Positions 1 through 12,500 of a stretch of DNA of 64,000 nt are shown in pieces; the stretch's first letter is position 1; each line of letters begins with the position of its first letter. The stretch is from Glossina fuscipes. Its lineage: Eukaryota; Arthropoda; Insecta; Diptera; Glossinidae. The notes beneath the pieces are model-generated. The model was not told where the DNA came from, did no database searches, and worked only from the letters and a program-made list of their open reading frames with translations. Made by a program: the position numbers and the translations under genes. Where the stretch lies: positions 1,610,316 to 1,674,315 of the forward strand of contig NW_023998417.1 of the NCBI RefSeq assembly GCF_014805625.2. Direction: 5' to 3'.

Positions 1-3000
1 GCAAGTACCAAGCCATAAAACATTTTCATGCTCACATTAGAAATTTCATGCATTAAAGCACACAAAGTGAAATCTATAAATTCTTTGAATTATTTCTATT
101 CCTATGAAAAAACTAAACATCATTTCTCGTATAGTTTATAAGGTCTGACGTCGTACACATGCAAAAACTGAAAACCACTGTATTAGACCGACTCGAATTA
201 AAACATGATTTTACTATTATTTCAATGCAGCCTTACTTCGCTAGTAGTGTGCTTTTATTCTTGGCGATTTAATTTCTTTTTACGATATTCTCCTTTTCTG
301 TTCAGTTTTAATGTATAATACGCGTTTTCCCTTTAACTAAACAAACGGAAACATTTTATGCACATGCTAGCAAGCGATTAAAAACTGGAAAGTTTACGAA
401 ATTATTTCATACTCTTTGTAAGCAATTTGAGAGAATTTTTTTGATGGAAAGAGATCTTCTTCGGCGTTAAAATGAATTTTCGTTTCGAACTTCGTTAAAA
501 TTACCCGACAATTTGCACGAACTTATCAAAAATGGCTGCATTGTGAAATTTATAAATTTTTATATGAAGTTAAAATTTTATTGATAAGTCCTTTTAAATG
601 TGCTTTCTTGAACTTATTAACATTAATTAATAAAGCCTTTCAAATTTTTTTCACGATGAAAAATAGATAAAACTGCTAAGTTTTATTTATGAGCATAAAA
701 ACTTCTTTTTTGATATTAATCGACTGCCAACCGCCCTCACACCGACGATATTTCACGATAGACTAATGAGAAAATTGTCAAATGATTTAATAGAGGCCAT
801 GAATTTTTGAGTTCGTTTTGCTTTTACGAGAGAAATAGCGGAGATTATTGAGTAGTTATTATACATTGGATTAAAAAAACAACTTAACTCAAATTTTTTG
901 ATTTTCATCTTAGGAAATATCATATATTAATGCATGCAAATCAAAATTTGCAAATAGACGAAATGAAGTTTTAAAACGCTGAAATTGCCATTGATTATGT
1001 GTTGGATTACAGATTAGTTTATATATATTTCTCATGTTAATATACCGCTTCAGCTGCATAATTTATTTTAAGTGTGATTTTTGTAAAAGGATGGTTGAAA
1101 ACTTTAGGTGAAAATGCGATTTCTTATTAATTCTTCTAATCAGGATCTTGGTATCATTTTATTTGTTCCGAATTGCTCTAAAGAAAGCGCCGATTTTCGT
1201 TTTAATTCATTTAATTATTTTATTAATATTCTTTCTTTCTTTAATTATTATAAACTAATTTCTTTTCATTTTATTTTATTTATTTTTTTTTTAGTGTTAA
1301 TATATTATTTTTTTTTCTTACATTTTCTTAAAAATTAGATTTTCTAAACATTTCTTGACTTATCTATATTAAGTACAATAAAAAAAAGGGAGAGGGGATG
1401 ACAATAATTACATAAAATTTTTAATTAGTAACTATGAGAGATATTTATATATATATGGCATTAATTTAATTAATTTTTTTTTTTGTTTTGTCCGTTAGAT
1501 ACTAAGGGTTCCTTTTTTTCGTTTTTTTTTTCTTTTTTGTTGTTAGTTTTTGCTTTACATACTTACTTGATGCACTATTTTGACTATACTTATCTATCCC
1601 CTAAATTCCCGTTAATACAGTTAGATTAACAATTTTTTTAATAAATTTTTGTACATATATACAGCTAATAAAACATAATAACACTTATGCATATATACAA
1701 AATGTACAAAAATTGTAATTACAAAAATTGTGTGTTAAATGCTTTATTGAAATCTTTTAGATTTTTGTTCTCTGTTTTTACATTAGCCGTAATTATAATT
1801 TATGATATTTTCCGTAAAATAATTAACAACTAACAATTAATCATTAAATTACAATTATTTATTATTATATTATATTAAAACAAGATTTATTCAATTTTTT
1901 CCCTTTTTTTTTTTTTTGTTCCACTACTCTATTATTTACATAAACATTATATAAACACTGGAGAAAATTACAGCCGCCTTAAGGCGAATCTTGAATACCC
2001 ACCACCTGAGGGACATATACATGTAACGTATTGATTGTAAAGCGTTCCAATAATTATAGACAACTCAGTTTGTTGATCAAGGGCTAAGGGCTACTAAACT
2101 AAGTATTTGTTGTATAAAATTTGATGTAGCTTTTAATGAAAAGATAAGCAATAAATTACTTGGGTTTTTGAGACTTTTTCAAAATTCTTTTATGAAACCA
2201 ATTTCATTGCCGCTTTAAAATCCTAAAATATCAAAACAGCGAATAGCTTGATTTAAGAATATGCACGACCAGTCGTTCCAGTTTCTTAACTCAATTTTTT
2301 TTGTCCGTTTGATTTATCAAACAACCAAAAGCAGAGGCAAAGTAAATTTATGATCTTTTAAAATATATTTTTCTTATCCCTCTTACGAGCACGTTAATGT
2401 TGTTATTAACGGAATGCGACAAAGCTGATATGCCCTTGTTCAGAATAAAATATATATATTTTAGGTGAGTATGAGATACTCAACATCTAAAGAATATATA
2501 TATAAACAAAATCAATATGTTTAGCAACTTCTTTTTTAATCTTATAAATGACAGAGGTAGAACTTGTGTCTTCCTCACTGATAGATTCCAGTGATAAAAC
2601 GCTACCAAGCCCTCTGATAATTATTTTGAAATGTTCCAAAGGAATGCGTCAAAGCTACTATACCTCTATCCGTCGGTGGTTGGTATAAAACTATTATTGT
2701 AATTTATCTTGCCATCCATCGGTTTCTGCATGCATTAATAATTAACAATTTAATTGTCCATAAATAATTAAGGAGAAAAAAAAAATTGATTTGATTTTTT
2801 TTTTTTTCTTAAAAATAAACCTTTAAATTAAAAGCCCTCTAATTAATAGAAAAAAACCTTATATGGTCAACTTTTTTAATCTTTTAACAAATAAAATAGC
2901 TAATAATTAATTAATATTCATATTTCAAATATTCCGCACTCATACATATTCAAATAAGATATGTTTGGGAAAAAAGAGACAAAAAACAATAATAATAATA

Positions 3001-5204
3001 ATAACTTGCTTGTAATAGCACTTTTAGATCAACAGATTTCAAGTTCTTTTACTTTTCAGATGATATGTTTCAGATCCTTCTTTAGCCTTTAGCTAAAAGG
3101 AGAAGGGTAATGATATGCGTAACATGTTATGTCACATCAATTTTGTGATTCATTTATATACATTTTCCTTTGTTTTGTTTTTGTTTTTTTTTTTTTTTTT
3201 TTTTGTTTTGTTTTACAAATGCGATTCCTGTAAGATGTTTATTGTAGGTGTTGTGTAACAATAATGATAGGTTTCCTGTTTAAGAAGTAATAAAATAAAA
3301 TACAACAACAATAAGAAAACTATATACGAATCTTTGTCACCCCATCACCGTAAATAAAATTCATTTTTAATTAATATACATAAGAAATTATTGAGTCACG
3401 AGCAGTTACATAAAACGAATCATGCTAGTTAGAAAACACAAAAAAAAAATCCTTTTATTTCATATTTAGTAAATAATTCTAAAGCAACAGACCAATTACC
3501 TAATTTTATAGCGACTGCAAATGAAGTCATTTTGCTCGATAAACTTCGCTATCGTTAATTCCTGCCAACAGCATAATATGAATTATGAGTTTAACAGTGC
3601 GGCCAAATTTCTCCTAAACATATTCAAAGAATCATCGAAGAATTTCAGATCTTTATACATGTCATTTTACTCCTATATCATCATTTTTAAAGTTTCTATT
3701 TATGGAGTGCTATTGATGCTACGATTTTCACTTATCACCTGGCAACTCCTATCTTAGCCAAAATTTACGCAGATTTGATGATAGTGTTGTCAAGCCAAAA
3801 AAAAAAAAAATTGGCCAGCTGACAGGATAGGGTTAATAAATTTGAAGCATTGCACGAAAGAGTAACGATAGAGTAAGAGTTGAACAATATTTCAAAAATT
3901 ATGAAAAATTTACGGCCACAGATCACGAATTTCGTACAAAATATGATCGAAACATTGATTTAATTGCATCAGCTATGATGAGAGTAATTGACACTACTAA
4001 ATTTCTATTTTTATGAGCTCGTTTCAAATTAAAGGTACAGGGCAACAAGACCACAACCATCCGTGCCTTGAAAGTGAAGATTCAACTCTGCATCAATGCA
4101 TTTATGCAAAAGGGCTATGGAAAATTAAAAGAGTACGTATGTGCCAGAAAAGCCATGGAGGTCATTTATCCGATATGTGTACTGGTCCACACAAATTAGG
4201 ATTGAATAAAAAAATTAAAATTGAAAAAAAAAAACTTTTTTTTTTTATTTAATTCAAATCTTGCGTAAATTTTGGGACATCTTTTATATACATTATCTGA
4301 GGTCGCCAACTGAATCCTATAGTTGATATAACTATTTTTTGGATATTGGTTAATATAGAAGCCAATACAAGATATTGCCCTTATAGGCAAACCCTCTTAT
4401 TGTTTACCTTTTTTCCAGTTTTCTTCAAAAGCTTTTGTTAAATTCTTCTTTTTCGATGACGATCCTCTTAGGATGAATTAGCAAGCATTTCAGTTTATCC
4501 GATAAGAAAATTACCTTTCCTAGTAAAAAAGCATTAAACTGATTTTCCATATCATAATTTTCGACCCAAAGTGAACTATGGAAGTTCAAGAAGCATTTAG
4601 AATAGTGGCAATATGCATGAAGGATAAGTTCATGATGGCCCCATTTGCTTAGCTTTGCTTACTCTATGTCAAAAAGTTTCCCAATGATTAAATCAGCAAG
4701 GATAATAAATATCTCTACTCAAACGCAATCTTAAGACTTTCTTCCAAATTCAATTCTAATAATAAAGAACGACTGCTTAGCTCAACGTTCTCAGACTTTA
4801 CGACTCCTGGACACTTTCATCCTCACTTTTCTTTAGATCTAAAAAAGGTAGTAATATAAGAGACAAAGAAAATTTTTCTGTTGTGCAATTCTATCCAACA
4901 AACAAAAACGTTGTGTTATCTCTAAAACCCGACACACGACTAACGACGAAGCACATTACTCAAAAGGAATCTCGGTGAGTTGCTTTCTACAATCATAAAT
5001 CTGGAAGAACAAAATATTAAACATTGAAACCGCCCCCATCTAAGACAAGCATACATTTTTTAGGAGATCGGACTTATAATTAGAAGGGATATTAGTGAAC
5101 ACAATATAGAAAGAATATGTGGGACTGCAAGTGTTGTTTAATGTCATTTCAAAAATTGATATTAGAAAATTCAATGTTATTTTTTGTCCTTGTAGGCTTG
5201 TTTG

Positions 5205-5480
5205 CCTTATTTTTGTTATACCCATCACCGTAGGAGCAGGAATATATTAATTTTGTCAGAACGTTTGCAAAGCCTGGAAGGTAGCTTGGGCGCACCCACA
5301 AAGTGCATTTATTCTTAATCAGCATCAAATTCTGAAACGAATTAAGCATGTCCGTCCGTTCGTCCGTGTAATTTCTGTTGTAAGTACTCTCCTGACCGCA
5401 AAAGTGAAGCTATCGACCTCAAATTTCTAAGAAACAGTGGTCTTGCACGCAGGCTGATATTGAAAATGGACCAAATCAAT
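5205..5480 (-). repeat. Dispersed repeat family B, fragment B6 in opposite orientation
   Basis: On the minus strand it reads CAGAATTTGATGCTGATTAA, AATGCACTTTGTGGGTGCG and GGTGATGGGTATAACAA, preceded by a (GGAC)n-like block (CCGTCCGTTCGTCCGTG in plus sense). It lies downstream of the gene. Confidence 0.6.
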
Positions 5481-6724
5481 CGAGGGACGTGCCTGGAGCA
5501 CTACGCAAACTACGGACACCTTTATTTGTCGAGCAAATGCAAAATGTGATTTTGATCATTACTCATAAACTGTTTTTATATAAACATACTAAAAAAGGGT
5601 CTGGAGATGATTCCAATGTAAAATAAACATATTTAGTTAACAGTTGTGTCAATCAATTAGACATTGGTAATAAACAACTAAAAAAAAAAAAAAAAACAAA
5701 ACAAATTTGCTTTTTAACTAAAACAATAACTATGCACACAAACAATAGATAATAATGACTATCAAAACAAACAAACAAGCACACAATTATTAAACGAAAT
5801 GCAAAGCATTTAATAATATGTTATGCTATGCCATGGAAAAGAAATAAATGCAATAAAGTGTTGCCATAAGCGAGCTTCAGAAATAATAAATGCAAACGAA
5901 AAAGAATGCTTCACATATCAACGTTTTGAGGGGCGACCAATAAAATTGATTCTCAAAAGGAAGAGAATTTGATAGAAAAAGGGCAGAAGTTTAATAATTC
6001 ATATAATTATAAAAGTAAAAATGTTTGCAATATTTGAAATAGTTTTTCAATAACTCTCTTAAATGTTAAATGCGTCGTAATAAATTCAATTAAATGCCTT
6101 TTTTAATGAATTAAAAATATATGAAAAGAAAAAACAATAAAAAATTAATAAAAATGCATTATAATGGATTTTTAAGGTATGTGACCCAAATATTTTGTAT
6201 TGGATAATACCGCAACGTCATATGAAAGTACTACATTTACTTGACTTTGACACTTTGCATCCAAAATAAGTTATCTCGTGCAAGTAGAAAGAAAACTTTT
6301 GAAGTTTGAATTAGTCGAGGGCTAATAAAACCGCCGCTGAAGTGCAATAGTTCATGAAAAATGGACAACCTCCAAGTTAGATGAGTGCAGTATAAAGTTT
6401 TATTGAAGGAGGCCAAAAGAAGCTATCAATAACAAACAATGTAACTCTCTGATCACACATGATGTGAGAAAGACATTAGTTTGCCGACAGAATATTTTAA
6501 GCCTAACTAACTGTGAAGCAAACATTTTCATTTTCATCCTTTTTTAATGCTTATAGCAAATCTCAAGAAAATATGTTGTTAGTACTGCGGAACAGATATA
6601 TTTTACAGGAAGACACGTCAGTCCACCACAAAATCCTGTTAATTTTTTTCGATGTCGTTTTTTATAATTCTGTGATTAACATAATAATTTTTAGTTAACA
6701 AATTGTTGAACAAAAAAGAAAAAA

Positions 6725-6726
<2 letters not shown>

Positions 6727-6755
<29 letters not shown>

Positions 6756-6915
6756 AATTTAGCCAGAGAATAAAAATTCTAAGACTAAAGTCTTAAAGCA
6801 CTAGCATCTAGGGCCATCGGCTTTTTATTACAAATTCTACCGCACTTTGAGGTTTGAACCCACGACTATTGAGTTACTAGTCGAGACTCTTGCCTACTCG
6901 GCCACTCAGGCGGAT
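6727..6915 (-). mobile_element. tRNA-derived SINE, complete copy with target-site duplication (copy 1)
   Basis: Read on the minus strand it starts ATCCGCCTGAG, has a Pol III A box (TGGCCGAGTAGG), a tRNA-Ser-like anticodon-loop segment (GACTAGTAACTC) and a B box (GGGTTCAAACC), then a body ending in the palindromic AAGACTTTAGTCTTAG and a tail of TAA triplets. It is flanked by the 12-base direct repeat AAAGAAAAAATA at 6715-6726 and 6916-6927. The head resembles type II tRNAs (Ser/Leu) with the long variable arm reduced. About 189 bp, non-coding; presumably mobilised by a LINE. Confidence 0.85.
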
Positions 6916-8668
6916 AAAGAAAAAATAATAATATATTTAACTGACCCATAGGATATAGAAATTCTTTCAAGAAGGTATTTTATCATATTCTATCAGTAAA
7001 ATGGAATAGTAAATCGTATCTGCAAAATATTCGTATAGCAAAAGGTATTTTTCCTAGTTATGTAATTTCATTTCAAGAGATGTAAATATAGAAAGATTTG
7101 ATTTTCAAAATTTTGTAATACAACTGAATATATCTCAATAAAAATATATATGCATAAATGGAAAAATTCCAATTTTTTTTAATGTGTTTATAATGGCAAA
7201 CGGGCCTGGCCCGCTTTTATTGCCAATTTCCTATTTATTGTATGTAAAAAAAAAAAAAACCCGAAAATATCTGCAGAAAATGTTAACTGAATTTAAATTT
7301 TTTTCTCATGCATTTGTCAATCACTTTTCACTTTTTTATTTTTGAATATATAATCAAAATTTCTGATAACTTTAATATTCAAGTCAATATTAATTAGTTG
7401 ATGGCTTCTGCCCTTTATGCATAAGAATTGCAATAATTTTTGCTTTTTTTTTTTTTGTAATAAAAAAGTAAATTAAAATAGATTTTAAAACGAATTTTTG
7501 TTGATTGATTGATTGATTGATATAAAATAATCATTTTCATTAATTTTGTGCAATAGATATGTTTTTCTACCTGTTATGTAATTTTTGATGAATTTGAGCA
7601 GAAATAATTTTACGCGTTAAATAATTTTGTACTATTTGGCATATACTAGATATTCGAATTGATATGATTTGTTTTCACAATTAATAAAAAAAAAACAAAA
7701 AAAAAAAAAAAAGAAACCAATAAATAGATAAAAATAAAAATTAATTAGTTTTGAATATGTAAGTAAAAAGGAAAAGAAAAAAACAAATGAATTTAATAAA
7801 ATTCATGCTAACATATACACAAACACACACACACACACACACACACAGACGTAAGGGTTATTTACATTGCACATATAGTATATCTTTGTGATTTTAATTA
7901 TGCTAATGATTCACACTCGTTCTTGAACGCATTGCAAAAAGAAAAAAAAAAAAAAATACATTTTTTCTTTTTCGTTTTAATTAGTTACAAATTAATTTAA
8001 GTTTAGTACTAAAGAAAATTTTTATAAATTTTTTATATCCACCACTTAAAATTTAAGAATGAATACAAACTACTAGGGTCAACTTCCAAGTTATATTTCT
8101 GGCAGTGTTATCAAAGTATAAGAGACTCGCAACAGGTCGCATCGGAAATCGTTTAAGAGCTGACATGTTACATGTAGTAGTGTGGTATATTTTTTCAACG
8201 AAATATATCCATATTCAGAAGCCCGCCATGAAGTAAGAATAGTTCAGTCGGTCAGTCATTCTAGTGAATCTTCCGTAAAACGTCGGCCTGAAAACGTACG
8301 ACTATTATTTGTTTCGCATACTGAAAAGCAGGCTTAAATAATTCTTGGTTTAATTTCGAAACCTTTTTGCTACAATTGTTGCGAAAATTTCGATATCCGA
8401 TGATTACGTTTTGAACTCAAAATTTTAAATATTTCCCAACAAAAATGTATTCCTTTACTTTTGTAGTGGTGGTGGTGGTGGTGGCTCTTAAATATTTTTG
8501 TATTAAATCTAAATACCACAATAGATGCAATTTCAGGATTTTATATAATAAATGCATGACAATAAATGATGGCGAGATTGTCATTAGTAACCTCCAACAT
8601 TATCACCGTCTTAAATAACAACAACAATGTATTATAAATTTGCACGTATAAAATACGTTAAAATAGCA

Positions 8669-8699
<31 letters not shown>

Positions 8700-8750
8700 T
8701 TATATACAATAATTGCTTGCTTAGTTAGTTAGTTGTAAAGAGAAAGAAGT

Positions 8751-9014
8751 TTATATGCAACTTTCCTGTATACGATTTGAGGTGGTTACTACTTCCGGCC
8801 GAAATCGGTATTCACTTAGCGAAGATGTTACCGATGGATTATTAGGACTAAGTAAACTCACCTCCATAGGCTGTGTGGTGGGATGATGATAAGATGATAA
8901 TGAAGACGATGTCGTTGGTGTAGTACTATATGGTAATCCAGCGACAGCAGCACCACCAGCACCCAATGGCGGGCTACATGTAGTGATACCTTTTTTATTT
9001 AAAGTCGCATAGCT
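8751..9014 (-). CDS. Visible exon V14: C-terminal tail and stop
   Basis: 264 coding nt ending with TAA, acceptor CTACAG, phase 0. It encodes residues 735-821, beginning SYATLNKKG and ending RIQESCI. Ser, Thr and Pro dominate, with a small Gly/Ala run. A (GA)n microsatellite (plus sense) sits just upstream of the acceptor and gives a (CT)n tract on the coding strand. The 3' UTR continues below 8751, but I cannot place a polyadenylation site with confidence. Confidence 0.88.
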   Translation of the reverse strand, partial: SYATLNKKGITTCSPPLGAGGAAVAGLPYSTTPTTSSSLSSYHHPTTQPMEVSLLSPNNPSVTSSLSEYRFRPEVVTTSNRIQESCI

Positions 9015-9033
9015 CTGTAGAAAAATGCAAAAG

Positions 9034-9086
<53 letters not shown>

Positions 9087-9485
9087 TAATAAAAAATGAA
9101 ACAGAAAATTTAGTTAAGATTAATGACATTGACCGGAAAGCAAAAGGCATACGAAACGAAAAACGTTTGCTTTATGCTTTCTTGTATTGTAGTATTGTGC
9201 TGTATTGTGTGTTGTGTGTAGTGTCATTTCTTAAATGTTTTAGGGACATTTTAATCAAAACTAGTAAGTACATAAAGCTGAAAGCAAACATTAGAAAACA
9301 AAAAAAAAAAAAAAAAACAATGTTCAACGCATATAAAATATGCAAAGAAATACGTATTTAGGTAGCGTCTTGTTTGTTGTGTTTAAAGCCTTTGCTTTTT
9401 TTTCTCTATTTTCCATGGCTGAGTATGTATGTAACCATAACCGTACATGCATTTATGCATAACTTTGTGTTTATATCCATGTGTA

Positions 9486-9524
<39 letters not shown>

Positions 9525-12500
9525 AGGTATATGCGAGTGCAGAAAAATGTGGTTTTTTAATTCCCTTCGGCTTCTCTATGCAAAGCAAATGAAATATGGC
9601 CATGAGCTTAAAACAAATGTATTTTTTTTCATTTTTTTTTTCATTTTTTTTTTTCCTTTTTACTGAACAAACTAATGCACAAACAATGCAGTAACACAAT
9701 GCCAGTAATATGTCTTGTTTGTTTTTCCTTTGTTACGCTAGTTCGCTGGTTTAAACGATTTGTTATTATAGTTGCCGCACATGCATGCACAAGTAAACTT
9801 AATTTAAAATACGTTTCTATTTATGTATGTCTGCGTATGTATAATTGTGAAAATTCAATTGTTTGCTTACAATTTGTTTACTCGGCCTAAATGTATAGTG
9901 CAGTACTTCATTACCGATGCCAACGCCACCGTTATTACTTTTTATAGAGCCGAAACTGGAAAAACCATCTACACTGCTTAATGTTGAGCCATTGGTAACA
10001 CCAATAACACTCCCACTGCCCAATGTAGTATCGGTGCCATCGGTATTTGTACAATAATCGCGTTGTAATAATCGCGCTGATGGACTACGAAATATAGGTG
10101 ATGCCATCATAGGCTTTAAAGGACGTTTCTCTGAAAGATTGAATAGATTGTTAATTAAACAAAACGAAATAAATTGCGTTCAGTTTCTCTACACTAACTA
10201 ACACATTTGCCGAATTAGTTTGCTTAATACAAAATATTTTCGCCCTTAAACTATAACTATAATGTTTAATAAGGAAATTATTATGAATTTTTATTCATTT
10301 ATTTATTTATTTATTTTTTTGTTTTTTTATCACAAATTGTTTTATGTGTGTGTGCTCCGATCAGGACAGAAAATTAAAAATAAAAGAAATGTAAGACTAA
10401 ATTTCGGATATTGCTTACATTTGTCGAGACAGTGATAGTTGCGTTTGCGATCTATGAAAAGAAACAGTGATATTACCCTTACACCTGATAAGCAGATAGA
10501 CGACAAACGGCTATAAATCGATTAAAAAGAGGCATTACACTAAGTATCCAATCGTGCTTAGATAGGCCCAATTAATAGATTGATTAAATGTTATTTTGAA
10601 AGTACAATTTATAGGGCGCCTATAACAGATAACAGAAGAAGAATGGCTCGTCATCGTCGTCCTTTACACTCGTATGGACGTCTAATGAAGGGTAAGGCCT
10701 ATAAGCTAAAAAGGTCTATAATCCATTTTTTTCATTATCGTAAAGATTTAAAAAATTGATTTCAAAACCCCCTTTTGGGTGTTTTTGGGTGACATTACAA
10801 TCATAAAAAGCGGATAAATATTTTCCATACATGTTGTGCCTAATAATTGATATTTAAAAAAATGCGAAACAGTAGTCTGCAGGTTCGTTCGTCCCTTTGT
10901 CACCGAAATGCATTTAGTCAAAGTTAATTTTTAGTTAATTTACATTTAAATATAATCCCTTTAATTATAATCATTAGTAAAGAAAAAAAAATGTGGTCAT
11001 TAAATCATTCATTACAGCATCTCTTAGCAAGGAAAATGAACAAGAAATGAACGTAAGAAAATCGTCCCCAGGGGAGATTAAATTCCAAAACGTATATAAT
11101 TCTGATAAAGATTTTAAAAAAGTTTGCTAACAAACATGTGGTAGTTAATGACTCGAAGTCGAAACAATCTTGAAAGTGTTTTGGAAATCGATATTTGGCG
11201 AACAGGATGCAAATCACATTCTATGCGTACAGGCAAGTATTGTCATCGATTTACTATCACGTGTACGGGTGAAAAAGGGTCTCGGATTTCCCATCCCCAC
11301 CTACGGTTAACAGTAGTGCTTATCCAATAGATTTTTTATTTGTTTTTCACATCACTTCGATACTGTCACACTTTCTACCATACTTCTCTGTGACTCTATT
11401 CAAAATTCGGCAAAGAAGAAAATCAATTTTTTCTATTTCTATTCTTAAACTTTATAAAATTACTTACCATATTGATTAGGTATAACATCGGGATCAGTAT
11501 CATCATTTTCGGCAGGCTCCGCCATCATTTGTGGCGATAAACGATTATGACTGTGCGTTGTTGACCTCAGTGTACTGGTATCTGGTACAACGGCTGATGT
11601 AGGTGAGGATGCATTTTGTATTTTATTATCCACATTTGGCTGCAAAAGGCTATGATGTGCCTGGTGATTACTTTGCTCGTAATGGTTGTGATGACGATTA
11701 GGTTGTAACGGATCCAACTGACAATCAGCGGGTATAGATAATTGCGTATGTTTCGTCGGTTTTAAATTATCTGTTTGCCTGAAAAGTGACAAAAGCAAGC
11801 TGTGTTGTCAAATCTAAGCAAATTTTTTTTTTTGGACTAAAAGCAATATATGCCCGCAGCATTGTTGAAACGAAACTCAAGGCAAATGTAAATTTCCCCG
11901 CGAACGCATACGATTTGCTGTTTAGCTATAATTATTAACATTTACTAGCACTTTTAATTACCCAGTCAATGAACATATTGTAGGTAACATGTAACAATGT
12001 GAACTTCGCAATGCTTCTAAGGATATTGTAATCTTTTGTTTTAGTCCATTTTTTTTTTTTTTTTAAATTGATTTCTTTGCATTATGTGGTTAAACCTGTT
12101 CAAACGCATCTATCAGATGTTGAGTTGAAAACTATTTAAAAAATTCCTCTGGTCAATTACGATAGCCTTTAATTAAATTTTCTGTCTTCTACTTAATACC
12201 AATTGTTTGCAATGCCACTGCACCACCACTTGTGGTGCAGGATATATTAAATTTGTGCGCACATAGGCAAGTGGCAGTAGATCTTAAGATAAATCAATCA
12301 TTAAATTATTTTTTGAATTAATTAAAACTTTTCTGCGCATTTATCTTTCCGCCTGTCTGTCTGTCTGCCTGTCTGCCTGACTATCCGATGTTTATGTAAT
12401 TTTTTTCACATAATTTACGACATATCTAGGCGCAAAGGATAAAAAATTTATCGAAAATCAAGTCAATGACTTAAACGATCATGTTTTAAAAAACTTATGG

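Larger units (their letters stand above)
1..8750. other. 3' UTR and downstream flank, no supported gene
   Basis: AT-rich DNA with short scattered open frames in low-complexity sequence and no conserved protein motif. It holds one SINE (6727-6915), a minus-orientation family B repeat (about 5205-5480), a (CA)n run at 7823-7847, a (TTGA)n-type run near 7501-7520, a (CATA)n run at 8667-8698 and many A/T homopolymers. The first part, just below 8751, must be the 3' UTR of the minus-strand gene, but its end cannot be fixed. Confidence 0.7.

Noticed and set aside
1108..1338. 76-codon plus-strand frame rich in Phe, Leu and Ile
   Set aside because: Translation of T-rich, low-complexity DNA; no motif and no splice or promoter context.
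3521..4252. Two short plus-strand frames downstream of the gene
   Set aside because: Under 80 codons, no motif, and one ends in poly-Lys/Phe homopolymer translation.
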